64,000 nt of DNA from NCBI RefSeq assembly GCF_964186585.1, contig NZ_OZ075067.1:1550001-1614000 (forward strand). The letters run 5' to 3'. The notes under the pieces were generated by a model that was given only the letters and a program-made list of their open reading frames with translations, searched no databases and was not told the origin of the DNA. The position numbers and the translations under genes were made by a program. This document shows positions 8,320-16,487 of the stretch, one piece after another. The DNA comes from Microbacterium sp. MM2322. Its GTDB lineage: Bacteria; Actinomycetota; Actinomycetes; Actinomycetales; Microbacteriaceae. Position 1 is the stretch's first letter. The number at the start of each line of letters is the position of its first letter.

Positions 8320-8565
8320 TTGACCATCATCGCTCCGACCGCTGATGCCCGGCTGCGCCGCTACCGCCTGGCGCCTGTCTCCGACCGGCTCTGGCGGGTG
8401 GTGGATGCCGCTGGGCGCGTCATCGGTCATGTCGCCCGCACGGGAGACGAGGCGGCATCTCGCTATCGGGCGCGACGTTTCCGCGCATCTGCGGGAGCGT
8501 TCGTGGAGGTCGGCGAGTTCTGGCGCCTCGAGGACGCGGTCGCCGCGCTCCACGATTCGCGGTGA
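8320..8565 (+). CDS. Small basic protein of unknown function (TTG start)
   Basis: An 81-residue protein with no recognised domain. It is rich in Arg and Ala and has a short repeated theme: LWRVVDAAGRVIGHV resembles GEFWRLEDAVAAL. There is no signal peptide or membrane helix. No ATG or GTG is suitably placed, but GAGGAGG lies about 5 nt before TTG 8320, making TTG the likely start. It ends 7 bp before the convergent yczR stop. Confidence 0.7.
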   Translation: MTIIAPTADARLRRYRLAPVSDRLWRVVDAAGRVIGHVARTGDEAASRYRARRFRASAGAFVEVGEFWRLEDAVAALHDSR

Positions 8566-8572
8566 TCCTCGC

Positions 8573-9997
8573 TCACACGATCGCGGCGACCGCTTCGCTT
8601 TCGTCGACGGCAGGCGCCGCGGGGCGCCCGCTCACCTCGGGCCACAGCCGGGACAACACCGCGACGGCGTCCCGGATCTGCTCGGGGGGCGCGGTGAATG
8701 GCACCCGCAGATGCGCCTCGTACCCGCCGTCCACCGAGAATCGCGGGCCGGCGGACAGCAGAACCCCCTCGCGTCGCGCGGCCAGGACGAGCGAACCGCT
8801 CAGCGGCGCGTCCAGACCGACCCACAACGACACCCCGCCGAGAGGGACGGGAACCGTCCACGCGGGGAAGGACTGCCGGAGCGCAGCGACTGCGGCATCC
8901 CTCCCCTGGCCGAGCAGCTCGGCCCGTTGCGGGAGGATCTCGGGCATCATGCGCAGCAGGCGGGTGGCGACGGCCTGCTCGAACTCCGCCGTTCCGAGGT
9001 CGCGCCGCGGTCGGGACGCGACCAGGCGCCTGATGAGAACGCGGTCGGCGCGCACCCAGCCGACGCGGAGCCCACCCCAGACGGTTTTGCCGAGAGAGCC
9101 GATGCGGACGGCTTGCGGTCCGAAGTCGAGTTCCTCCGGCTGACGACCGTCGATCGACAGTTCCGAGGTCGTCTCGTCGATGACGAGGGTCGCCCCGACC
9201 GCATCCGCGGCGGCCCGGAAGGTGGCGGCGTCGAGCGCTGTCATGGAGCGGCCCGTGGGGTTCTGGAACGACGGCATCACGTACGCCAGCGTCGGACGGG
9301 CACGACGGAACGTCTGCACCGCCCGGTCCAGGTCCCAGCCATGGTCGACCGTGACGGGAGTGCCCGTCACCCGGGCTCCCGTCTCCTTGATCGCGTCCGT
9401 TGCGTGCGGGTACGTGGGCGTCTCGAGGAGAGCAGTCGTTCCCGGGCCGAGGAGCGCCGCCGTCACGAGGTGGATGGCGTGCTGTCCGCCATTGGTGACG
9501 AGGATCTCGTCCGGGGCGGTCGGGATCCCCCGAGCGGTGTACCGGTCGGCGATCGCGATACGCAGTTCGCTGCTGCCGACGATGTCGTACCCCGGCCGAC
9601 CGACAAGGGATGCCGCATCCGCCCCCACGTCCGCGATGATCCCGGCCAGGCCGGGCCAGGCCGCGGGGCTCGCCTGCTGGAGATCGATGCCGCCGCCGTC
9701 GTTGAAGACGCGGCCCGCACCCCGCCGGACCTGCGGGAGCGTGATGCTTCCCGACCCTCGGGTGCTCTCGATGTGCCCGCTCTCGCGCAGCGAGCGGTAT
9801 GCCGCGGCGACGGTGGCGCGACTGAGACCGAGGGTCACCGCAAGCTCGCGCTCGGCGGGGAGCGCGGTGTGGGCGGCGACCCGGTTGTCGAGACACAGGA
9901 GACGGATGCCGTCGGCCAAAGCCTCGTACGTGGGAGTCCGCGTTCGCCATCCGCCGAGCGCAGCGGCAAGGCTCCGGGCGCCGATTCGAGAGTCCAT
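8573..9997 (-). CDS. yczR: MocR-type GntR/aminotransferase regulator (YczR group)
   Basis: This 474-residue protein has a GntR-type winged helix at about 20-85 (LPAERELAVTLGLSRATVAAAYRSL, then GSGS). The rest is a fold-type I aminotransferase domain with the PLP-binding lysine in SLGKTVWGGLRVGW. MocR regulators use PLP or a PLP adduct as a signal. The divergent neighbour encodes a YczE membrane protein; this pairing defines the YczR group, whose target is yczE itself. A perfect palindrome lies between the two genes. ATG 9997 is preceded by GGAAAGGTGG. Confidence 0.9.
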   Translation of the reverse strand: MDSRIGARSLAAALGGWRTRTPTYEALADGIRLLCLDNRVAAHTALPAERELAVTLGLSRATVAAAYRSLRESGHIESTRGSGSITLPQVRRGAGRVFNDGGGIDLQQASPAAWPGLAGIIADVGADAASLVGRPGYDIVGSSELRIAIADRYTARGIPTAPDEILVTNGGQHAIHLVTAALLGPGTTALLETPTYPHATDAIKETGARVTGTPVTVDHGWDLDRAVQTFRRARPTLAYVMPSFQNPTGRSMTALDAATFRAAADAVGATLVIDETTSELSIDGRQPEELDFGPQAVRIGSLGKTVWGGLRVGWVRADRVLIRRLVASRPRRDLGTAEFEQAVATRLLRMMPEILPQRAELLGQGRDAAVAALRQSFPAWTVPVPLGGVSLWVGLDAPLSGSLVLAARREGVLLSAGPRFSVDGGYEAHLRVPFTAPPEQIRDAVAVLSRLWPEVSGRPAAPAVDESEAVAAIV

Positions 9998-10012
9998 GGT
10001 CCACCTTTCCGG

Positions 10013-10039
10013 GATTGGACTGCATGCAGTAGGCCAATC
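10013..10039. promoter_or_regulatory. Palindromic operator between yczR and yczE
   Basis: The core ACTGCATGCAGT (10019-10030) is a perfect 12-bp palindrome. It is flanked by GATTGG on the left and, after a 3-bp spacer, CCAATC on the right. TTGGAC (10015-10020) could also serve as a -35 for yczE. Position and symmetry make it the likely binding site of the YczR-type regulator. This is inference; no binding is shown. Confidence 0.7.
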
Positions 10040-10057
10040 GTACGGTGAAATGGGAAC

Positions 10058-10666
10058 ATGCTTCTCCGCCTGATCCGCCTCGTCATCGGCCTCGCCCTGT
10101 ACGGCATCGGGTGTGCCGTCCTCGTCCAAGCGGGCATCGGGCTGGACCCATGGACCGTGCTGGCCGAAGGCCTGTCGCTCCAGACCGGTATCGGGATCGG
10201 GTGGATCGTCGTGATCACCGGGGCACTGGTGCTCCTCGTCTGGATCCCGTTGCGACAGCGTCCGGGCGTCGGGACGATCGCGAACATCCTGCTCGTCGGA
10301 ACGGTCATGCAAGGCGCGCTCGCGGTCATCCCGCCGGTCGAGAACTACCTCTGGGGAGTCGTGGTCTTCGTCTTCGGGATCGCGCTGATCGCGGCGGCAT
10401 CCGCCATCTACCTCGGTGCGGACCTCGGCCCCGGGCCCCGCGACGGACTCATGACGGGCCTGCACGCCCGATTCGGCTGGCCCATCTGGGTGTGCCGGTT
10501 CGCAGTCGAAGGCAGCGTGCTCGCCACCGGCTGGCTCCTCGGCGGAACGGTGGGGCTCGGCACGGTCCTCTTCGCAGTCCTCATCGGTCCCGGAGTCCAC
10601 CTGGCCCTCGATCTGTCGGCGCGGCTGCGCGCGCAGCGCGTCCGCAGGGCGAGCATCGCGGTCTGA
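10058..10666 (+). CDS. yczE: YczE/YyaS/YitT-family membrane protein
   Basis: This 202-residue protein has five predicted transmembrane helices at about 5-25, 45-65, 75-95, 105-128 and 150-185. Its N-terminal signature (GIGCAVLVQAGIGLDPWTVLAEG) and a second half-copy (GADLGPGPRDGLMTGLHARFGW) are typical of YczE. The transported substrate, if any, is unknown; the link to a PLP-type regulator suggests a vitamin B6 or amine-related molecule. ATG 10058 lacks a good SD. tRNA-Arg follows 26 bp downstream. Confidence 0.9.
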   Translation: MLLRLIRLVIGLALYGIGCAVLVQAGIGLDPWTVLAEGLSLQTGIGIGWIVVITGALVLLVWIPLRQRPGVGTIANILLVGTVMQGALAVIPPVENYLWGVVVFVFGIALIAAASAIYLGADLGPGPRDGLMTGLHARFGWPIWVCRFAVEGSVLATGWLLGGTVGLGTVLFAVLIGPGVHLALDLSARLRAQRVRRASIAV

Positions 10667-10692
10667 CCGGTAGCCTGGGATCGAGCATCCTT

Positions 10693-10765
10693 CCCTCCAT
10701 AGCTCAGTGGATAGAGCGAGCGGTTTCTACCCGCCAGGTCGGGGGTTCGAATCCCTCTGGAGGGG
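10693..10765 (+). tRNA. tRNA-Arg (anticodon TCT)
   Basis: A full cloverleaf can be folded. The acceptor stem CCCTCCA pairs with TGGAGGG, the D stem GCTC with GAGC, the T loop is TTCGAAT, and the anticodon loop TTTCTAC places TCT at 34-36. It reads AGA/AGG, rare codons at this G+C. The top pair of the anticodon stem (27-43) is an A-C mismatch. The 3' CCA is not encoded. Confidence 0.93.
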
Positions 10766-10810
10766 CTCCGAGTCGTCGTGACCGCGGCGACTCCTGTGGG
10801 AGGAGACCAC

Positions 10811-11431
10811 GTGTCAGCCGCTGAGAACGACCGCCTCGTCTGGATCGACTGCGAGATGACGGGGCTCGACCTGTCGGTCGACGAGCTCGTCGAAGTCGCT
10901 GTCGTCATCACCGACTTCGAGCTCAACGTCCTCGACCCCGGCTTCCAGATCGTGATCAAGCCCGACGCGTCGGCTCTCGATCACATGAACGACTTCGTCA
11001 CGAAGATGCACGAGAGCTCGGGGCTCCTCGACGAGATTCCGAACGGCGTGAGCCTCGCGGATGCGGAGTTCCAGGTGCTCGAGTACATCCAGCGCTTCGT
11101 GCCCGAAGGCAAAGCCCCCCTCGCGGGCAACACGATCGGCACCGACCGGATGTTCCTGGCCCGGTACATGCCGCGCGTCGACCGCTGGCTCCACTACCGC
11201 AATGTCGATGTCTCCAGCGTGAAGGAACTCGCCCGCCGCTGGTATCCCCGCGCGTACTTCAACGCGCCCGCCAAGGACGGCGGACACCGGGCGCTTGCCG
11301 ACATCCGTGAGAGCGTCCGCGAGCTCGCGTACTACCGCGAGACCGTCTTCGTCGAAGCTCCCGGGCCTTCCACCGACGACGCGCGGACCGCCGCGGCATC
11401 CGCCGTGTCGTCGTTCGCCTCCGGACTGTAA
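10811..11431 (+). CDS. orn: Oligoribonuclease
   Basis: This 206-residue DEDDh exonuclease degrades 2-5 nt RNA and pGpG to mononucleotides in the cytosol. Visible motifs are Exo[12 protein letters not shown], ExoII around [17 protein letters not shown], and Exo[17 protein letters not shown], with the catalytic His about 5 residues before the Asp. GTG 10811 is chosen because GGGAGGAG lies about 7 nt upstream and the protein then begins as Orn proteins do. It lies between two tRNA genes. Confidence 0.95.
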   Translation: MSAAENDRLVWIDCEMTGLDLSVDELVEVAVVITDFELNVLDPGFQIVIKPDASALDHMNDFVTKMHESSGLLDEIPNGVSLADAEFQVLEYIQRFVPEGKAPLAGNTIGTDRMFLARYMPRVDRWLHYRNVDVSSVKELARRWYPRAYFNAPAKDGGHRALADIRESVRELAYYRETVFVEAPGPSTDDARTAAASAVSSFASGL

Positions 11432-11464
11432 TACACTTGTGGGGTTGCCCGGAGACGGGCGCAT

Positions 11465-11541
11465 GGTGGGTATAGCTCAGTTGGTAGAGCACCTGGTTGT
11501 GGTCCAGGGGGTCGCGGGTTCAAGTCCCGTTACTCACCCCA
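11465..11541 (+). tRNA. tRNA-His (anticodon GTG)
   Basis: The acceptor stem GTGGGTA pairs with TACTCAC. An extra 5' G (11465) faces C73, the G-1:C73 pair unique to tRNA-His. The D stem is GCTC/GAGC. The anticodon stem CCTGG/CCAGG holds the loop TTGTGGT with GTG, and the T arm is GCGGG-TTCAAGT-CCCGT. CCA appears to be encoded (11539-11541). A 5-bp GCCCG/CGGGC hairpin (11447-11460) lies between orn and this tRNA. Confidence 0.95.
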
Positions 11542-11566
11542 TATCTTCTCCGCGTGAGGCGTGGTC

Positions 11567-11917
11567 ATGATCGATATGGATGCCGAGGCGTTCGAGGATC
11601 TGGTGGCCGCCGAACTCGATGCTCTTCCGCCTGAAATGGTGTCAGGGCTCGACAATGTCGTGTTCGTCGTGGAGGACCGCCCCGAGGATGGTTCTCTCGA
11701 TCTGCTCGGGCTGTACGACGGACTCGCCCTGACGGAACGAGACCGGTACGGGATGGGCGACCTCCCCGACCGGATCATGGTCTACCGCGAACCCCACCTC
11801 CACGCGTGCGATGACCTCGATGAGCTGCGCGACGAGGTACACACCACCCTCGTCCACGAGATCGCCCACTTCTACGGAATCGACGACGCGCGCCTGCACG
11901 AGCTGGGGTGGGCGTGA
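11567..11917 (+). CDS. Zincin-like metallopeptidase family protein (MPN/DUF1025 type)
   Basis: This 116-residue protein has the zinc-protease motif HEIAHFYGIDDARLHELGW close to the C-terminus: HExxH plus a third potential ligand. The preceding segment (DRIMVYREPHLHACDDLDELRDEV) is typical of the small actinobacterial metallopeptidase family. Substrates are unknown. GTG 11561 is an equally possible start, 6 nt upstream. Its TGA overlaps the clpS ATG by one base. Together with clpS and the DUF2017 gene it forms an operon, which hints at a role in proteolysis. Confidence 0.85.
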   Translation: MIDMDAEAFEDLVAAELDALPPEMVSGLDNVVFVVEDRPEDGSLDLLGLYDGLALTERDRYGMGDLPDRIMVYREPHLHACDDLDELRDEVHTTLVHEIAHFYGIDDARLHELGWA

Positions 11918-12207
11918 TGAGCACCGCGCTCCCCGAGATCGACGAGCAGATCGACCTCCAGGCATCCACGTCCGGTCCGTGGCAGACGGTCGTCTGGAAC
12001 GATCCGGTCAACCTCATGAGCTACGTCGAGCATGTCTTCCGGGAGTACTTCGGGTTCTCTCGCGAGAAGGCGCATCGCCTGATGCTCGCCGTTCACCACG
12101 ACGGGCACGCCGTCGTGGCTGAGGGCTCGCGCGAGCAGATGGAACTCCACACGCAGGCGATGCACGACTACGGCTTGTGGGCCACCGTTCGCGAGGCCGG
12201 CGGATGA
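11917..12207 (+). CDS. clpS: ATP-dependent Clp protease adaptor ClpS
   Basis: This 96-residue protein has the ClpS core: the N-degron pocket segment WQTVVWNDPVNLMSYVEHVFREYFGF, and AVHHDGHAVVAEGSREQMELHTQAMHDYGL, where the His/Asp and Glu residues contact ClpC/ClpA. It delivers N-end-rule substrates to the Clp protease. The start ATG overlaps the upstream stop (TGATG) and its own stop overlaps the next start (ATGA), so all three genes of this operon are translationally coupled. Confidence 0.96.
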   Translation: MSTALPEIDEQIDLQASTSGPWQTVVWNDPVNLMSYVEHVFREYFGFSREKAHRLMLAVHHDGHAVVAEGSREQMELHTQAMHDYGLWATVREAGG

Positions 12208-12692
12208 CGCGCCCCAGCATCACGATGGAGCTCTCACTCCTGGAAGCCGCTCACCTCTCCGATCTCGTCGGTCAGTTCGAAGAGGTCATCGCCGAGCGCG
12301 ACGAGTCGGATCCCGCGGTGCGGCGCCTCGTCCCCGACGCGTATCCCGATGACGACGACGCGACGACGGAGTTCCGCCGGCTCACGCAGGACGACCTGCT
12401 GTCTCGTCGGGCGGCCGATGCCGCGGGTGTTCGCGCGTCGTTGTACCGCGACGGTATGGAACTGGACCTCGCGGAACTCGACCGCGCATCCGCCGAGGAC
12501 ATCCTCGTCGTCGAGTTGACCCCGGAGCTCGCCGGCGCCTGGCTTCGGACTCTCGCGGCCCTCCGTCTCGTGCTGGCCGAGCGTCTCGGGATCACCGAGC
12601 AGGATCAGGACGCCGAGGACGACGCCCGCTTCGGTGTCTACGAGTGGATCGGATATCGCCTCGAGATACTCGTGCGGGCGCTCGACGCCTGA
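12204..12692 (+). CDS. DUF2017 family protein
   Basis: This 162-residue acidic protein has no catalytic motif and no membrane segment. Its arrangement, directly after clpS with a 4-bp ATGA overlap, matches the DUF2017 family, conserved next to clpS in actinobacteria. Function is unknown; a Clp-related role is only inferred from context. The stop sits in a short imperfect inverted repeat (CCTGAG...CTCAGG, 12688-12709) shared with the convergent kinase gene. Confidence 0.85.
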   Translation: MTRPSITMELSLLEAAHLSDLVGQFEEVIAERDESDPAVRRLVPDAYPDDDDATTEFRRLTQDDLLSRRAADAAGVRASLYRDGMELDLAELDRASAEDILVVELTPELAGAWLRTLAALRLVLAERLGITEQDQDAEDDARFGVYEWIGYRLEILVRALDA

Positions 12693-12704
12693 GGCGTGCG
12701 CCGC

Positions 12705-13280
12705 TCAGGGAAGGGTGACGACGACGCCTGCGATCTCTGCGGGTCGATGGTCGCGAACGTGCACGTCCTCCTGCCGCTCCCAGCGATCCCAGTGGGGCCG
12801 GTACGTCTCGCCGTCGCGTTCGAGCGCGCGAGCGCGGCGGGCCTCCCGTGGTGCATCCACCCAGACCGTCACGTCGGCCAACCGAGCGGATGCCGGGGTG
12901 AGGACACCGGCGCCCTCTGCGATCACGATCCTCGCGGGATCGACTCGACGTTCTCGTCCCGAGAGCCGGTCGGCATCCCAATCCCATTCCGGCCACCTGC
13001 CGGGGTCACCGCGACGCAGTGGCGCGAGCACCCTCGCACGCACGGTGTCGGCTCCGGCACGTAGGCCGTCCCACCCGGGATACACATCGTCGAGCCGCAC
13101 AACCGTCGCCTCATCGACCCGCGAGGCGAGAAGATCGGCGAACGTCGACTTGCCGGCGCCCGAGCGCCCGTCCACCAGCACGATCGTCGGGACGCGGGTG
13201 ACCCGGCGAACGGCAGCCGCCACCTGATCGACCCCCGCCGCCATCGCCGCGGCGAGCGTCGGCTCAGCGCTTGAGAGCAC
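12705..13280 (-). CDS. P-loop (uridine kinase-like) nucleoside/small-molecule kinase
   Basis: This 191-residue protein has a Walker A motif GRSGAGKST near residues 38-46 and a following LDDVYPGWDGL. The motif IVIAEGAGVL and a basic lid (REARRARALERDGETYRPHWDRW) match the uridine kinase/pantothenate kinase-like fold. The substrate is not clear. The GTG start at 13280 lies 17 bp inside the upstream gene; ATG 13244 is an alternative, and neither has a clear SD. Confidence 0.8.
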   Translation of the reverse strand: MLSSAEPTLAAAMAAGVDQVAAAVRRVTRVPTIVLVDGRSGAGKSTFADLLASRVDEATVVRLDDVYPGWDGLRAGADTVRARVLAPLRRGDPGRWPEWDWDADRLSGRERRVDPARIVIAEGAGVLTPASARLADVTVWVDAPREARRARALERDGETYRPHWDRWERQEDVHVRDHRPAEIAGVVVTLP

Positions 13281-13584
13281 GGATGACGCGGCTCAGCGCC
13301 CGTCCCGCGACCCACACGAATGGGATCCCGACAGCGACGAGCGACACCAGGTTCGGCTCGAAGCGAAGGTCATCGCCCTTCCGGATGTAAGCGCCGAGAG
13401 GGATGGCAGCGCCGCCGCCACCACCGCCTGCACCGCCGGAAGTGTCTTCACCCGCGCCGAAGCCCGACCAGGTCAGGGCGACGGGCACGATGCGGATCCC
13501 GTCGACGTCCTGCTGTTCGCCGTAGACGGTCGTCACGCCGAGGGAAGCGAACTGCTTGCCGAGTTCAAGGGGGAGGTTGGCCAT
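13264..13584 (-). CDS. GerW/YtfJ-like small protein with a glycine loop
   Basis: This 106-residue protein resembles the GerW (YtfJ) family. It has a VTTVYGEQQDVDGIRIVPVALTW core, then a glycine-rich run (GGAGGGGGGAA, residues about 51-61), then a strand-like IPLGAYIRKGDDLRFEPN and a C-terminal hydrophobic helix with a basic end. In spore formers YtfJ is a germination factor, but this lineage does not sporulate, so the role here is unknown. Assignment rests on pattern only. ATG 13584 has GGGGGAGG just upstream when read on the minus strand. Confidence 0.6.
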   Translation of the reverse strand: MANLPLELGKQFASLGVTTVYGEQQDVDGIRIVPVALTWSGFGAGEDTSGGAGGGGGGAAIPLGAYIRKGDDLRFEPNLVSLVAVGIPFVWVAGRALSRVIRALKR

Positions 13585-13637
13585 GCGTTCACGGTAGCCG
13601 GTGATCCCCGTGAATACAGGGGGTTGCGTGAATCTGA

Positions 13638-14894
13638 TCAGTCGCGAGCGGGCCGCGGATTCGTGGGCAGTGCGTTGACATCGCGTCGCGGTCCCAGCGT
13701 GCTCGCGCGAGTCACGGCTCCGCGGCCGAACCGTGACCGCGCATCGTCGAGAGCTGCGTCCACGCGGCGCCATTCGGCGTCGTCGTCCCAGAGGGCGAGT
13801 CCCCCCATGCCGTCGCCGGTGAGCTTCTCGCCGCGCACACCGATCAGGCGGACGGGTTGGACAAGGTCGATCTTCTCGAAGAGTTCCAGGGCGACGTCGC
13901 CGATCCGCTGACCGACGTTGGTGGGTTCCGGAACGCTCACGGAGCGGGAGAGAGTCGTGAAATCAGCGAAGCGCACCTTGATCGCGATGGTCCGCGCTTC
14001 CCATCCGCCGGCGCGCAATCGAGAAGCGACCCGGTCGGCCAATCGACGGAACTCGCTCCGGAGCATGGCCGTGTCGGACACGTCTTCGAGGAACGTCTCC
14101 TCGTGTCCGACGCTCTTCTCGGTGTGCTCGGTCTGCACCGAGCGCGGGTCGATCCCGCGGGCCAACTGCCAGATACGCGCGCCCATCGCCGGGCCCAAGG
14201 CCCTGTCGAGCACGCCACGTGGCGTGTTCAGGACGTCGGACACCATCCGGATGCCGCGCGCGTCGAGAGCCTCGACGGCCTTCGGACCCACTCCCCAGAG
14301 TGCCCCGACCGGCCGTGCCGCGAGGAAGGCCTGCGTATCCGGCTCACTCACGATGAGCAAGCCATCGGGCTTCGACACGGTCGAGGCGATCTTCGCGACA
14401 TGCTTCGTCGCGGCGACGCCGACACTGCACGTGAGTCCCGTCTCCTCGAGCACACGGCGTCGCACCATGAGCGCGATCTCCCCCGGACTCCCCCACAGTC
14501 GTCGCGCGCCGCTCACGTCGAGGAAGGCCTCGTCGATCGACAGCGGCTCAACGAGCGGTGTGATGTCGCGGAAGATCGCCATGACCTTCTTCGACAGCTC
14601 CGAGTACCTCTCGAACCGCGGGACGACCACGATCGCCTGGGGACAAAGCTGGAGCGCCCGCCCGACCGACATCGCCGACCGCACGCCGAAGCGCCGCGCT
14701 TCATAAGACGCACTGGAGACGACGCCTCGCCCCTCCATGCCCCCGACGATCAGCGGCTTACCCGCTAGCGAGGGGTCGTAGAGGACCTCCACGGCGGCGT
14801 AGAACGCGTCCATGTCGACGTGGAGGATGCGGGTCCCCGTGTCGTCCGCACCGTCGGCGGAGACGATACGTCCCGTGCCGTCGCCGCGTCCCAT
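13638..14894 (-). CDS. dinB: DNA polymerase IV (Y family)
   Basis: This 418-residue protein shows the Y-family catalytic residues: Asp27 in HVDMDAFYAAVE, and Asp121-Glu122 in SIDEAFLDVSGARRLWG. It also has the helix-hairpin-helix region (GVGPKAVEALDARGI) and a little-finger domain ending near residue 375. It carries out translesion synthesis. The C-terminus lacks a clear QxxLxLF-like clamp box; the last 40 residues are basic and unconserved. It lies downstream of gatB and is separated from it by a hairpin. Confidence 0.95.
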   Translation of the reverse strand: MGRGDGTGRIVSADGADDTGTRILHVDMDAFYAAVEVLYDPSLAGKPLIVGGMEGRGVVSSASYEARRFGVRSAMSVGRALQLCPQAIVVVPRFERYSELSKKVMAIFRDITPLVEPLSIDEAFLDVSGARRLWGSPGEIALMVRRRVLEETGLTCSVGVAATKHVAKIASTVSKPDGLLIVSEPDTQAFLAARPVGALWGVGPKAVEALDARGIRMVSDVLNTPRGVLDRALGPAMGARIWQLARGIDPRSVQTEHTEKSVGHEETFLEDVSDTAMLRSEFRRLADRVASRLRAGGWEARTIAIKVRFADFTTLSRSVSVPEPTNVGQRIGDVALELFEKIDLVQPVRLIGVRGEKLTGDGMGGLALWDDDAEWRRVDAALDDARSRFGRGAVTRASTLGPRRDVNALPTNPRPARD

Positions 14895-14908
14895 ACCCCT
14901 ATTGTCGA

Positions 14909-14957
14909 CGATGCCGCCGACACCGTCCCCGTGCGGAAGATCGGTGCGGCGGCATCG
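14909..14957 (-). terminator. Hairpin after gatB
   Basis: CGATGCCGCCG and CGGCGGCATCG form an 11-bp perfect stem. It continues after a one-base bulge with CACCG/CGGTG, closing a 16-nt loop. It starts 13 nt past the gatB stop, so it probably ends the gatCAB transcript before dinB. Confidence 0.7.
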
Positions 14958-14969
14958 TGCGACGAGATG

Positions 14970-16487
14970 TCAGGACTGGCCGGCGCGCTCCAGGATGAGC
15001 TCCCGCACGCGAGCCGCGTCCGCCTGGCCCTTCATGGCCTTCATGACGGCGCCGATGACGGCACCCGCCGCTTGGACCTTGCCGTCCTGGATCTTCGCGA
15101 GCACATCGGGCTGCGCCGCGAGGGCGTCGTCGATCGCGGCGATCAGGGCGCCGTCATCCGAGACGACGGCGAGGCCGCGAGCGTCGACGACCTCCTGCGG
15201 CGTCCCCTCCCCCGCGATGACGCCCTCGAGCACCTGGCGGGCCAGCTTGTCGGTGAGGGTTCCCGCATCGACCAGCTTCTGCAGCTCCGCGACCGACTCA
15301 GGCGTCACGAGCGCAGCGGGTTCGGCGCCCTGCGCGTTCGCGAGGCGGGTGATCTCACCCGTCCACCACTTGCGAGCGGATGCCGGTGACGCACCCGCCG
15401 CGATCGTCGCCTCGACTTCGGCCAGCAGACCGCCGTTGGCGACGTCCTGGAACTCCAGGTCGGTGAAGCCCCAGTCGGTCTTGAGCCGACGGCGGTACAC
15501 CGAGGGCGCTTCGGGAAGCGCCGCACGGAGCTCCTCGATCAGCTCCTCCGACGGCTCGACGGGAAGGAGGTCGGGCTCAGGGAAGTAGCGGTAGTCGTCG
15601 GCATCCGACTTCGGACGTCCCGGCGATGTGCGGCCCGTGTCCTCGTGCCAGTGCCTCGTCTCCTGCGTGATCGTTCCGCCGCCGGCGAGGATCTCCGCCT
15701 GACGCTGGATCTCGTAGCGAACGGCGCGTTCGACCGAGCGCATCGAGTTGACGTTCTTCGTCTCGGTACGGGTGCCGAGCTTCTCCTGCCCCCGCGGGCG
15801 GAGCGAGACGTTCGCATCGCAACGGAGGTTCCCGCGCTCCATCCGGGCCTCGGAGATCCCCAGCGACCGCACGATGTCGCGGATCGCGGCGACGTAGGCC
15901 TTCGCGACCTCCGGGGCACGGTGCTCGGTGCCGAAGATCGGCTTCGTGACGATCTCGACGAGCGGGACGCCCGCGCGGTTGTAGTCGACGAGCGAATACT
16001 CGGCGCCCTGGATGCGTCCGGTCGAGCCGCCCATGTGGGTGAGCTTGCCGGCATCCTCCTCCATGTGCGCGCGCTCGATGGGGATGACGATCACGTCACC
16101 GCCCTCGAGTTCGATCTCGACGCTGCCCTCGAACGCGATCGGTTCGTCGTACTGCGAGATCTGGTAGTTCTTGCCGAGGTCGGGGTAGAAGTAGTTCTTC
16201 CGCGCGAACCGGCTCGACGGCGCGATCGAGCAGCCGAGCGCGAGACCCAAGCTGATCGAGTACCGCACGGCGGTCTCGTTGACCACCGGCAGCGAACCGG
16301 GCAGGCCCATGTCGACCGGGGCGACGAGCGTGTTGGGAGCTGCGTCGTGGTTCGCCTCGTGCGCCGGGTTGGCCGCCGGCGAGAACATCTTGGTCTCGGT
16401 GTTGAGCTCGACGTGCACCTCGAAGCCCAGCACCGGCTCGAAGAGCTCGAGTGCTTTGTCGAAGTCCATCAGCGCGTCCTTGGCCAT
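14970..16487 (-). CDS. gatB: Asp-tRNA(Asn)/Glu-tRNA(Gln) amidotransferase subunit B
   Basis: This 505-residue protein has the GatB cradle domain with [10 protein letters not shown], the [10 protein letters not shown] segment and the conserved [13 protein letters not shown]. It has the helical tail and YqeY domain in the last 150 residues. GatB binds the misacylated tRNA and phosphorylates its side chain before amidation. The start overlaps the gatA stop by one base (TGATG). A gatCAB operon means Gln-tRNA and/or Asn-tRNA is made by transamidation. Confidence 0.97.
   Translation of the reverse strand: MAKDALMDFDKALELFEPVLGFEVHVELNTETKMFSPAANPAHEANHDAAPNTLVAPVDMGLPGSLPVVNETAVRYSISLGLALGCSIAPSSRFARKNYFYPDLGKNYQISQYDEPIAFEGSVEIELEGGDVIVIPIERAHMEEDAGKLTHMGGSTGRIQGAEYSLVDYNRAGVPLVEIVTKPIFGTEHRAPEVAKAYVAAIRDIVRSLGISEARMERGNLRCDANVSLRPRGQEKLGTRTETKNVNSMRSVERAVRYEIQRQAEILAGGGTITQETRHWHEDTGRTSPGRPKSDADDYRYFPEPDLLPVEPSEELIEELRAALPEAPSVYRRRLKTDWGFTDLEFQDVANGGLLAEVEATIAAGASPASARKWWTGEITRLANAQGAEPAALVTPESVAELQKLVDAGTLTDKLARQVLEGVIAGEGTPQEVVDARGLAVVSDDGALIAAIDDALAAQPDVLAKIQDGKVQAAGAVIGAVMKAMKGQADAARVRELILERAGQS

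Noticed and set aside
10693..11541. The two tRNA genes considered as integration sites of a mobile element
   Set aside because: No repeat of the tRNA 3' ends was seen in the flanking sequence, and the genes around them are core genes.
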